A stretch of DNA of 6,784 nt, from the NCBI GenBank assembly GCA_044224215.1, contig JBGAKX010000193.1, forward strand, positions 1 to 6,784, given 5' to 3'. A program made the position numbers and the translations under genes. This document shows, piece by piece, positions 1 to 6,784 of the stretch (positions within the stretch are counted from its first letter, which is position 1; each line of letters begins with the position of its first letter). Source of the stretch: DAOMFM01 sp035429825 (lineage in GTDB: Bacteria; Acidobacteriota; Blastocatellia; UBA7656; JADIYM01). The notes under the pieces were generated by a model that worked only from the letters and a program-made list of their open reading frames with translations, was not told the origin of the DNA and did no database searches.

Positions 1-1
1 G

Positions 2-775
<774 letters not shown>

Positions 776-785
776 AGCACCACGC

Positions 786-2036
786 ATGAAACTGAGGGAC
801 CACGTATCACGCGAGACCATCGAGCAGGCGATCAGCAGTATCGTCGCGCACAAGTTCCGCAGTTTCCTGACCGTTCTCGGCATCGTCATCGGCGTGATGA
901 CGGTGGTCGCCGTCGCGTCGATCCTGACCGGGCTGCGCAACAACGTGATTCAGCTCGTCGAGGAGTTCGGCACGAACAACATCTACGCGTTCCACCTTTC
1001 GTCCGGCTTTGGAGGCCCGAACGAGGAAGAGGAGCGCACGCGCAAGCCGCTCAAACAGGAGGACGCTGACGCGATCATCGAGCGCACGCAGGCCGTCGAC
1101 ACCGTCGCGTCGGTGCTGTTCATTGGCGTCATCGACACGACGATCAGTTACGGAGGCCAGACGTACAAGCGAGCCAACATCCAGGCGGTGACCGCCAACT
1201 ATGCCCGGACGGCGAACATCGTCGTGCAGGAGGGCCGCTTCTTCAACGAAGTCGACGATCTGCACAAGCGCAACGTCATGGTCATCGGAATCAACGTCGC
1301 CGAGGCGTTGTTTCCCAACAGGTCGTACATCACCGGATCGCAGGTGAAGCTCGGCGGGCAGGTGTTCGAGATCATCGGCGTAACGGAGAAGCGGAAGGGC
1401 AGCTTCTTTGGCCAGAACAACGAGGACAACTCCGTCTATATTCCCATCGGCACCGGCAAGAAGCTGGATCCGAACAGCGAGTGGATGATGCTGATCATTC
1501 GGGCAAAGAGCGGCCAGATCGCGACTGCGCTCGAGGAATCGCGCGAGGTCCTCAGACGCCAGCGTGGCGTCCGGTACGACCAGCCCGACAACTTCGACCT
1601 GTCGACCGCCGATAAGTTCATCAAGGACTTTGACTCGGTCACGGCACTGATCGGCCTGATCGCCGTGGCGATCTCGAGCATCGGCCTTCTGGTCGGCGGC
1701 ATCGGCGTGATGAACATCATGCTCGTGAGCGTGACCGAACGGACACGCGAGATCGGCATTCGAAAGGCGCTCGGCGCAAGGCGGCGCGACATCGTGCTGC
1801 AGTTCCTCTACGAAGCGATGACCCTTACGTTTCTGGGCGGAATGCTCGGAGCGGTTCTCGCGATCGGAATCAGCCGCTTGATCATGTGGTTTCTGCCCAC
1901 GCTTCCCGCCTCTGTGCCGATGTGGGCCGTGACCACGGCGCTCGTGACGTCGGCGTCGATCGGTCTCGTGTTCGGCGTCTGGCCCGCGCTCAAGGCGTCG
2001 CGTCTCGATCCGATCGAGTGTCTCAGGCACGAGTGA
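786..2036 (+). CDS. ABC transporter permease, MacB/FtsX family (complete)
   Basis: This is a complete 416-residue permease without an ATPase domain. An N-terminal helix (residues 1-25) leads to TM1 at about 26-49 (FLTVLGIVIGVMTVVAVASI). A periplasmic MacB-type domain spans about 50-280 and includes GSFFGQ at 205-210. The FtsX domain has membrane segments at about 285-315, 335-367 and 380-402. The signature VMNIMLVSVTERT at 308-320 is followed by EIGIRKALGARRR, and the C-terminus is WPALKASRLDPIECL. The frame is open upstream to 690, inside the previous gene, but the residues encoded there are not membrane-permease-like. The ATG at 786 gives the standard family N-terminus and leaves a 10-base gap, with a weak GAAG ribosome-binding site about 8 bases ahead. 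The protein closely resembles its upstream neighbour across the shared region, so the two are tandem paralogues that probably form one transporter with an ATPase encoded elsewhere. The substrate is unknown; macrolide export should not be assumed. Confidence 0.95.
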   Translation: MKLRDHVSRETIEQAISSIVAHKFRSFLTVLGIVIGVMTVVAVASILTGLRNNVIQLVEEFGTNNIYAFHLSSGFGGPNEEEERTRKPLKQEDADAIIERTQAVDTVASVLFIGVIDTTISYGGQTYKRANIQAVTANYARTANIVVQEGRFFNEVDDLHKRNVMVIGINVAEALFPNRSYITGSQVKLGGQVFEIIGVTEKRKGSFFGQNNEDNSVYIPIGTGKKLDPNSEWMMLIIRAKSGQIATALEESREVLRRQRGVRYDQPDNFDLSTADKFIKDFDSVTALIGLIAVAISSIGLLVGGIGVMNIMLVSVTERTREIGIRKALGARRRDIVLQFLYEAMTLTFLGGMLGAVLAIGISRLIMWFLPTLPASVPMWAVTTALVTSASIGLVFGVWPALKASRLDPIECLRHE

Positions 2037-2049
2037 GCCGCCCGGTCAC

Positions 2050-2057
2050 AGGTAGGG
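2050..2057 (+). promoter_or_regulatory. Ribosome binding site with two possible starts
   Basis: The purine-rich AGGTAGGG lies 12 bases before the ATG at 2070 and 6 bases before an in-frame TTG at 2064. Spacing alone favours the TTG, while codon preference favours the ATG. Either start gives the same lipoprotein signal with only two extra residues (Met-Arg), so the product is effectively unchanged. Confidence 0.45.
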
Positions 2058-2069
2058 TATCCTTTGCGG

Positions 2070-4130
2070 ATGCGCAAGCTGCCGCTGCTCGCTCTTCTCG
2101 TGTTTCTTGTTGCGTGTTCACGCGCGGACATCCTCCCCGAGGACGTCACGGCGATGGGTGTTTCGACGAGCCGGGCCGCGTTCGATCCGGGCGCACGGCG
2201 CGTCGCGGGCACGACGATTCCTGCAGACGACCCGCTCGAGCTCGTCATCACCCTCGGACGCGCGCTTCCGTCCGGCTCTGAATTCGCCGTTTCGATCCCG
2301 ACGGCGGTTCAGGAGGAGACGGACACGCTGTGGTCGATCCCCACGCTCGACCCCAACGTGCCAGGCTCGGTGCGCATCGGTCGTGGCGATGATGCAAACG
2401 TCGAGCTTGTCGAAGCGCATCGGATCGCCGGCGGCGCGGGCCGGATCATCGCACGGTTGCGGAAGCCGATGGACGCGGGAGCGTCGTTCCGGATCGGACT
2501 GACAGGCAACGTTCCGCAGATCGTTCCGACGACGCCGTTCCGCATCGTTGAGCGGGATGGCGGGACGGGCGAAGTGGCTGCGCTGGCGCCGTCCAGCGTG
2601 CAAGTTGCTCCCGTCGTCGCTGCCGATGCCGTGTGGGTAAACCTGTCGATCGCCTCCGACACCATCATCGGCGAATCGTGCGACATGATCGCCGCCGCGC
2701 TGGACCAGTTCGGAAATGTCGATCGCGAGTTCCGCGGAACGGTTGCGCTGTCTTCGGATCTCGCCGGGTGCCCTGCGACGTATTCGTTCATCGAGGCGGA
2801 CGCCGGACGTCACGTCTTCGCGGGAATTCACGCCAGTCGGGCCGGAATCCATCGGATCGCGTTGCGGTGCACGCTCGCGAAGGGCGAACTGAATGTCACG
2901 AGCAACCCGCAGATGGCGTGGGCAGCAGCGCCGCCGTTTCGCAGATATTTCGGCGACGCGCATTTCCACTCGGGCAGCGACGTCGACACGCTCGTGACGC
3001 CAGGAGGCGACCATCGAGGACAGTTCACGGACTCGGCGGCGGCGTTCGCGTATCTGCGCGACGTGGCGGGGCTCGACTGGGGCGTTTCAGCCGAGCACGA
3101 CACCGGATTGTCGCGCACGACGTGGCTCGAGAACCAGCGGCGCGTCGACGCGCTGAATCAGCCGGGCCGGTTCGTGACGCTGCTCGGATACGAGTGGACA
3201 CCGAACCGCCGCATCGGCCATCACGTCGTCATCTTTGGCGACGGCCCGGCCGACGCAAACGCGCTCGTGACGGCGACGACGGGCAAACGCGGCAAGGGTG
3301 CGGCGACGGTGACCGACCTTGCGGCGGCGGTGGGCGCCGGCGGTGGTTCGCGCGTGCTGCTCGTGCCGCACTTGATGCAGCCGTTTCCAAACGGCGATAC
3401 CGACAAGGACGACCACGCGCTCCCGCACGAGATCTGGGACGGCCCGCCGGGAACGGCTCCGGGCGGGTACGTCTTCAACCAGGCGCGCCGCGTCGGTGAG
3501 ATCTACTCGCACCACAACGACGACTACACGCGCGACGACTATCGGCAGACGACGCTCGGACGCGGCGATTCGGTCAACCAGCCGCAGCTGTTCGAATTGG
3601 GCGTGCACAATCCGTGGAGCTATCAGCACGCGTGGGCGACGGGTCATCGAATTGGACTGATCGGCGGATCCGACAACCACCTCGGAACGCCGGGGGTCAA
3701 CGACTACGCGCCGACGGTTCCGCAGCACTCGGGGCTGGCGGTCGTGCTCGCGCCCGAGCTCTCGCGCGGCGCCGTGTTCGACGCGCTGTACGCGCGGCGA
3801 TGCTATGCGACGACGGGCGCGCGCATCCTGCTCGCGTTCGACGTCGACGGGATGCCGATGGGATCGGAGCTTGTGCGCAAGGCCGGCGCAAACATTTCCG
3901 TGCACGTCGAAGTGGCGGGCACGGCGCCGCTTGCGGCGGTCGAGGTCGTCACGTTCGTGAACGGCGATTTCGTGGTCGTGAAATCGGCGGCGGTTGACGG
4001 GAGCGCGCCCGATGCGATGCTCACGTTCTCGGAGCCGGTGGAGGGGCCGACGATCTACTACGTGCGCGTACGCCAGGCGGACGGCGAGATGGCGTGGTCG
4101 TCGCCTGTATGGGTGGATGTGGTGGGCTAG
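2070..4130 (+). CDS. Lipoprotein with Ig-like domain and DUF3604 (PHP-like) domain
   Basis: This 686-residue protein is predicted to be exported and lipid-anchored: MRKLPLLALLVFLVAC is a short signal peptide ending in the lipobox LVAC, with Cys16 the lipidated residue. Residues about 20-165 form an N-terminal, probably beta-rich region that I do not recognise. Residues about 186-268 match the Ig-like pattern of bacterial surface proteins (ALDQFGN, FRGTVALSSD, YSFIEADAGRHVF, AGIHRIAL). Residues about 291-600 look like DUF3604. The candidate metal ligands are GDAHFHSG (His298, His300), AEHD (His343, Asp344), GYEW at 373-376, GHH (His384, His385), VPH (His434), YSHHND (His481, His482) and SDNH at 534-537, followed by the family-typical RCYATTGARILL. 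About 85 residues follow as a beta-rich tail. DUF3604 proteins resemble PHP/amidohydrolase-type metal enzymes; the reaction is not established. The gene starts 33 bases after the permease and may share its transcript. An in-frame TTG at 2064 is an alternative start. Confidence 0.88.
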   Translation: MRKLPLLALLVFLVACSRADILPEDVTAMGVSTSRAAFDPGARRVAGTTIPADDPLELVITLGRALPSGSEFAVSIPTAVQEETDTLWSIPTLDPNVPGSVRIGRGDDANVELVEAHRIAGGAGRIIARLRKPMDAGASFRIGLTGNVPQIVPTTPFRIVERDGGTGEVAALAPSSVQVAPVVAADAVWVNLSIASDTIIGESCDMIAAALDQFGNVDREFRGTVALSSDLAGCPATYSFIEADAGRHVFAGIHASRAGIHRIALRCTLAKGELNVTSNPQMAWAAAPPFRRYFGDAHFHSGSDVDTLVTPGGDHRGQFTDSAAAFAYLRDVAGLDWGVSAEHDTGLSRTTWLENQRRVDALNQPGRFVTLLGYEWTPNRRIGHHVVIFGDGPADANALVTATTGKRGKGAATVTDLAAAVGAGGGSRVLLVPHLMQPFPNGDTDKDDHALPHEIWDGPPGTAPGGYVFNQARRVGEIYSHHNDDYTRDDYRQTTLGRGDSVNQPQLFELGVHNPWSYQHAWATGHRIGLIGGSDNHLGTPGVNDYAPTVPQHSGLAVVLAPELSRGAVFDALYARRCYATTGARILLAFDVDGMPMGSELVRKAGANISVHVEVAGTAPLAAVEVVTFVNGDFVVVKSAAVDGSAPDAMLTFSEPVEGPTIYYVRVRQADGEMAWSSPVWVDVVG

Positions 4131-4146
4131 GTAACCAGGCCAAGTC

Positions 4147-4216
4147 CACACGCAAAGACGCAAAGTCGCAGAGTGCGGATATTCCAGCTCTCTGCGGCTT
4201 GGCGTCTTTGCGTGTG
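4147..4216. repeat. Long imperfect palindrome (hairpin) between convergent genes
   Basis: The arms 4147-4173 and 4190-4216 are inverted copies: 27 pairs with one mismatch (A4162/G4201) and one G-U pair (T4166/G4197), around a 16-base loop. The left arm consists of 8-base units CGCAAAGA, CGCAAAGT and CGCAGAGT at 4151-4174, and the right arm mirrors them. It fills most of the 98-base gap between two genes that end facing each other, so the transcript of either strand would fold strongly. It could act as a bidirectional transcription end or mRNA stabiliser. There is no real T-run directly after either arm, so it is not a textbook intrinsic terminator. Similar CGCAAAGACGCAAAG-type palindromes recur in intergenic DNA of several environmental bacteria, as I recall, which makes a dispersed REP-like repeat plausible. 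Only one copy is present here. Confidence 0.85.
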
Positions 4217-4228
4217 TGGTCTTTCCCC

Positions 4229-5566
4229 CTACTGCACGTGCCGGTTGTGCAGGATCACGCTCGTCGTCGAACTCGCCGCGGGCGCGTAGCTGACGACATC
4301 GGCAAGCGTCAGGTGCTTGGCGACAGCCATGCACACCTGAGGATCGACCGCCGCGATCGCCGCAACGTCGGGCGGCGCGAGCGTCGTCCCATACTTCGCG
4401 TTGATCGCCTGGATGAACGCCGTCGCGATGACCGCATGCCCTGTCGTCGACGGGTGAACGCCGTCGAGGCCGAACAGACCGCCAAGATACGCCGTCGTCA
4501 GCGTACCAACGCCGGGGATCGGAAGTCCGTTCGCGTCGTAGGCGTTCAGCGCAGCGTTGATGTCCACGTATGCCCAGCCGTTCGCGGTCGCGACAGCCTG
4601 CAGCTTCTGATTGTACTTCTTGATGTTCTTGCGGATCTTCTTGATCTCTTTCTTGGTGAGGATCTGATTGCTCGCAAGCGGTCCCTGCGCCTGGCCGCCG
4701 GCGATCGCCTGGATCGTCGGAAGCGCCGACAGCGGAACGTACGACGTCTTGGCGACGCCGAACAGCAGCTTGATCTGTGCTGCGTCGAGGCCGGTGAGCG
4801 CCTCGAGGTCACTCTCCGCGAAGAGGTTCGGAATGACCGTCACGTCAGGCACGTTCGCGACGACGACTCCCGCACCGGTCGCCTTGATCGCGTTGGCTGC
4901 CGCGTCGACATTTGCATTGAAGTCGGCCACAGGCGTCAGCGTTGTGTCGTTGACCGTACCGGCCAGCGCCGCGCCGAGCGCGTCGTTGCTGCCAAGCCAG
5001 AAGACGACGAACGTCGGCTGAAGGCCAAGTGCGGTCTCGAGCTGCGTGCGTGGCGTATTCGCAGGCGGAGGCGCAAAAGCGTACGGGAAGCCGAGCACGA
5101 AGTCCTCGGCCGTATCAGCGGTGCCGGCAGGGTTCGCCGGATCGATGTCCCACTTGATCGTCAGCGCATCGCCGACGCTCTGTCCGGGAACGGCAACGTC
5201 AGTCGCAGGGGCAGCAGGGTTCACGCGGCCCGTCGTCTGACCCGTCGCGAACGTCGTGGCGCCAACCTGGCACGTGCCGGGAATCTGCAGCAGCAGCCCC
5301 TGTCCTGCCGACGGGTTTGGCGTCGGAATGCCCGGATACGCAATCGTGGGGATCGACGCCGCCGCGCCGGCCGCCGTCGCAAGACGGGTGAAATAGCCGC
5401 CGTTCTGGCCGTCAGCGAACAACGCGCCATCCTTGAATCCTGCGGTGAGGCTGTCGCCTACGCCGACAAGGCGGGTGAAATCAGCGCCGCCGCCCTGGGC
5501 AGGCGCGGCCGAAGGCATGGCAAACAGCAATGCCGTCAACACAATAGCGAGACCGACTCTATTCAT
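4229..5566 (-). CDS. Secreted SGNH/GDSL-family hydrolase
   Basis: This 445-residue exported esterase/lipase-type enzyme belongs to the SGNH superfamily, which hydrolyses ester bonds in lipids, acylated sugars or related substrates. A Sec signal peptide is visible (MNRVGLAIVLTALLFAM, then PSAAPA with probable cleavage after Ala23). Block I is VGVGDSLTAGF with nucleophile Ser39. The block II glycine is probably Gly128 in DVAVPGQSVGD. Block III is FWLGSNDAL (Gly192, Asn194), and block V is LDGVHPSTTGH, giving Asp368 and His371. All catalytic positions are intact. Between blocks III and V lies a lysine-rich helix (about 305-322). The protein has only two cysteines, Cys99 and Cys412, which could form a disulfide. 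The start at 5566 was chosen over an in-frame upstream start at 5605 because it begins the signal peptide and has a strong AGGAG 8 bases ahead. The gene is convergent with the DUF3604 gene and divergent from the amidase gene. The substrate cannot be told from sequence. Confidence 0.93.
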   Translation of the reverse strand: MNRVGLAIVLTALLFAMPSAAPAQGGGADFTRLVGVGDSLTAGFKDGALFADGQNGGYFTRLATAAGAAASIPTIAYPGIPTPNPSAGQGLLLQIPGTCQVGATTFATGQTTGRVNPAAPATDVAVPGQSVGDALTIKWDIDPANPAGTADTAEDFVLGFPYAFAPPPANTPRTQLETALGLQPTFVVFWLGSNDALGAALAGTVNDTTLTPVADFNANVDAAANAIKATGAGVVVANVPDVTVIPNLFAESDLEALTGLDAAQIKLLFGVAKTSYVPLSALPTIQAIAGGQAQGPLASNQILTKKEIKKIRKNIKKYNQKLQAVATANGWAYVDINAALNAYDANGLPIPGVGTLTTAYLGGLFGLDGVHPSTTGHAVIATAFIQAINAKYGTTLAPPDVAAIAAVDPQVCMAVAKHLTLADVVSYAPAASSTTSVILHNRHVQ

Positions 5567-5574
5567 GACTCTGG

Positions 5575-5579
5575 CTCCT
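5575..5579 (-). promoter_or_regulatory. Ribosome binding site of the SGNH hydrolase gene
   Basis: On the minus strand this reads AGGAG and lies 8 bases before the ATG at 5566-5564. It fixes the start at the signal-peptide methionine and argues against the longer reading frame from 5605. Confidence 0.75.
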
Positions 5580-5629
5580 GTGGCTAACACAAAAAACTGG
5601 GACAACGAGTTCGTCGAAGGGAGGCAAGG

Positions 5630-5658
5630 ATGCTACCACCATACGAAAACGTGGGCAA
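5630..5658 (-). promoter_or_regulatory. Candidate sigma70-type promoter for the SGNH hydrolase gene
   Basis: On the minus strand TTGCCC (5658-5653) and TAGCAT (5635-5630) are separated by 17 bases. Each matches the consensus hexamer at 4 of 6 positions. Transcription would start near 5622, giving a leader of about 55 bases that contains the AGGAG site. This is a pattern match only, and promoter sequences in this lineage may differ. Confidence 0.35.
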
Positions 5659-5735
5659 TTCCATGACTTCAGATCGATTTCATATTTCTCGACAGGCTTG
5701 CTCTCGCCGCGAGCGGACCCCCAAACCGTAGTGTT

Positions 5736-5765
5736 TTGACACGGAAACTCGCTGTAGATTATTCT
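5736..5765 (+). promoter_or_regulatory. Candidate sigma70-type promoter for the amidase gene
   Basis: A perfect TTGACA (5736-5741) is followed after 18 bases by TATTCT (5760-5765, 4 of 6 consensus matches); TTATTC one base earlier gives 17-base spacing. It sits in the most AT-rich part of the intergenic region. Transcription would start near 5772, leaving a leader of about 100 bases before the ATG at 5872. Confidence 0.5.
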
Positions 5766-5871
5766 AACGACGTAGCTTTCGACCGCAGGACCCCCCGTGA
5801 ACATGACGAGCGAGGCGTCGTGAGTGCTGAGACGTGCGCACGGCAATTCGCTCATGGACCGTTGACGAGCA

Positions 5872-6784
5872 ATGGATACGTTGCAGCCACCTGATCAGAC
5901 CTCGGCGCGGGTCATTGAGGCGTATTGCGCGTTGCTCGAGTCGCCCTCGCAACGCCTCCGCTTCATCCGAAAGGCCGTTGCGCGCTGCCAGGCGGAAGGA
6001 GTCGGCTCGGAGTCGAGGTGGCCGTTGTTCGGCAGGTTCCGGCTCAGGAAGATCATCGTCGAAGAGCTGGTGCCGCTGCTGCCATCCGGCGCCACCGTTC
6101 CGCCGGCTGTCAGATTGGCGCTGCTCGCGTACAAGTTGCGCATTCCCTTGTACGTCGCGGGCATGTGCATCGTGATCGCGGCCGTGTCGGCCGCCGGGTA
6201 CGGAGCGGTGCGGCTTGCGATGTCTGCTCGTCCGCTCGCGGCGTCTTCGTCGTCGGCATCCGTGCCGGAGACCGTCGCGCGTGCCGCGCTTCCGACGGAC
6301 GACCTTCCGCAATACGCGCCAGAGCAGATCTGGCTTGTCGAGCAGGGCCAGGGCTACGAGGTCTACTCGAACGGTGCGCGCATCCTCACCGACTTCGAGG
6401 TGGACGGCGCGCCTCGACGCTACTATGCGTTCCCGAGAGACGCTGCGGGACCCGAAAACGCCGAGGAGCGGACCGGCGCGCCGGTGGGCATCGTGTTCCA
6501 CACGTCCCAGAGCCATATCGCGCCGTTCAAGCAGGAGTACAACCAGAAGCTGCAGAAGAGCGCCGAGGCGCTGCTCGATTTCGTGCGAAAGCACAAGCTC
6601 TATCACTACGTAATCGACCGGTTCGGCCGCATTTACCGGATCGTGCGCGACGATGGAGTCGCCGACCATGCCGGAAACTCCGTTTGGGCCGACGAGCAGT
6701 ACGAGTACCTCGACCTGTCGAACAGCTTCCTCGGGATCTGCTTCGAGGCCGAGTGGACGCCGGACGTTCAACTCGCTCCCGATC
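5872..6784 (+). CDS. Membrane-anchored N-acetylmuramoyl-L-alanine amidase-like protein (3' partial)
   Basis: The frame is open from the ATG at 5872 to the window end (304 codons), so the C-terminus is missing. An in-frame TGA at 5863-5865 makes this ATG the first possible start; the ribosome-binding site is weak (GACGAG). Residues 1-90 are helical and charged and I do not recognise them. A single membrane segment lies at about 91-116 (IPLYVAGMCIVIAAVSAAGY), followed by a Ser/Ala-rich linker at about 119-140. From about residue 205 the sequence fits Amidase_2/PGRP: GIVFHTS (His210, first zinc ligand), KLYHYVIDRFGRIYRIV (Tyr246 at the usual active-site position), VADHAGNS (His266, second ligand) and SFLGICFEAEW. 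The third ligand would lie beyond the window. Such enzymes cut the amide bond between N-acetylmuramic acid and L-alanine in peptidoglycan; the topology places this domain outside the inner membrane. A cell-wall remodelling role is inferred. A recognition-only protein is possible if the missing ligand is absent. Confidence 0.85.
   Translation, partial: MDTLQPPDQTSARVIEAYCALLESPSQRLRFIRKAVARCQAEGVGSESRWPLFGRFRLRKIIVEELVPLLPSGATVPPAVRLALLAYKLRIPLYVAGMCIVIAAVSAAGYGAVRLAMSARPLAASSSSASVPETVARAALPTDDLPQYAPEQIWLVEQGQGYEVYSNGARILTDFEVDGAPRRYYAFPRDAAGPENAEERTGAPVGIVFHTSQSHIAPFKQEYNQKLQKSAEALLDFVRKHKLYHYVIDRFGRIYRIVRDDGVADHAGNSVWADEQYEYLDLSNSFLGICFEAEWTPDVQLAPD

Larger units (their letters stand above)
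5567..5871. other. Divergent intergenic region
   Basis: These 305 bases separate two genes transcribed away from each other. The stretch is visibly more AT-rich than its surroundings at 5585-5600 and 5655-5770. It holds one candidate promoter for each neighbour and a leader of about 100 bases before the amidase gene. A small palindrome, CTCGCCGCGAG (5703-5713), lies between the two promoters and could be an operator, but nothing else supports that. I see no convincing protein-coding or RNA gene here. Confidence 0.6.

Noticed and set aside
807..2030. Minus-strand open frame (407 codons) opposite the second permease
   Set aside because: Its composition is dominated by Arg, Asp and His, and it lies wholly inside a clear FtsX-family gene; it is a shadow.
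4151..4174. Three 8-base direct units as a possible CRISPR or iteron array
   Set aside because: The units are too short, have no spacers, and belong to one arm of a palindrome. There is no replication or Cas gene nearby.
4147..4230. Intrinsic (Rho-independent) terminator call for the hairpin
   Set aside because: The stem is far longer than usual and the following bases (TCTTTCCCCCT on the plus strand, a mixed sequence on the minus strand) lack a T-run, so I listed it as a palindromic repeat.
4094..5587. Long plus-strand open frame (497 codons) opposite the SGNH hydrolase
   Set aside because: It is arginine-rich low-complexity sequence, runs through the hairpin, and mirrors a gene with a signal peptide, all catalytic blocks and a good ribosome-binding site. 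It is an antisense shadow in GC-rich DNA.
5803..5823. Tiny open frame MTSEAS in the amidase leader, a possible regulatory upstream peptide
   Set aside because: It has six codons, no clear ribosome-binding site and no attenuator-like hairpin pair; chance is the simpler explanation.
5559..5855. Minus-strand open frame of 98 codons covering most of the divergent intergenic region
   Set aside because: It would cover the candidate promoters and overlap the start and ribosome-binding site of the hydrolase gene. It shows no domain pattern and no good ribosome-binding site was seen.
5764..6771. Long minus-strand open frame (335 codons) opposite the amidase gene
   Set aside because: It is Arg/Val-rich with no recognisable motif, while the plus strand carries the amidase motifs and a membrane helix.

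Overview
This is a GC-rich bacterial chromosomal segment. It has clear envelope-facing proteins, Gram-negative style lipobox and Sec signals, and dense coding. Tandem ATPase-free MacB/FtsX-type permeases, a DUF3604 lipoprotein and an exported SGNH hydrolase together fit a soil or sediment Gram-negative lineage such as Acidobacteriota. That assignment is an inference from gene style; no marker gene is present.

Layout. Positions 1-775 hold the C-terminal part of a MacB/FtsX-type ABC transporter permease whose 5' end lies outside the window. A complete paralogous permease follows after 10 bases (786-2036). A same-strand gene (2070-4130) starts 33 bases later and encodes a lipoprotein with an Ig-like domain and a C-terminal DUF3604 (PHP-like, metal-binding) domain. 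The three plus-strand genes may be co-transcribed. Positions 4131-4228 separate this run from a convergent minus-strand gene and are filled by a long, near-perfect hairpin. The minus-strand gene (4229-5566) encodes a secreted SGNH/GDSL hydrolase. A divergent intergenic region of about 300 bases (5567-5871) carries a candidate promoter for each flanking gene. The last gene (5872 to the window end, 3' incomplete) encodes a membrane-anchored N-acetylmuramoyl-L-alanine amidase-like protein.

How they may work together. All five products act at or outside the inner membrane: export or lipoprotein handling, an outer or periplasmic lipoprotein with a hydrolase-like fold, a secreted esterase/lipase-type enzyme, and peptidoglycan cleavage. 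Beyond this shared location I see no evidence of a single dedicated pathway.

I found no mobile element, CRISPR array, tRNA or rRNA, and no clear undescribed system. The items most worth a second look are the 4147-4216 hairpin with its 8-base internal periodicity, the Ig-like/DUF3604 lipoprotein, and the amidase with an unrecognised cytoplasmic N-terminal segment.
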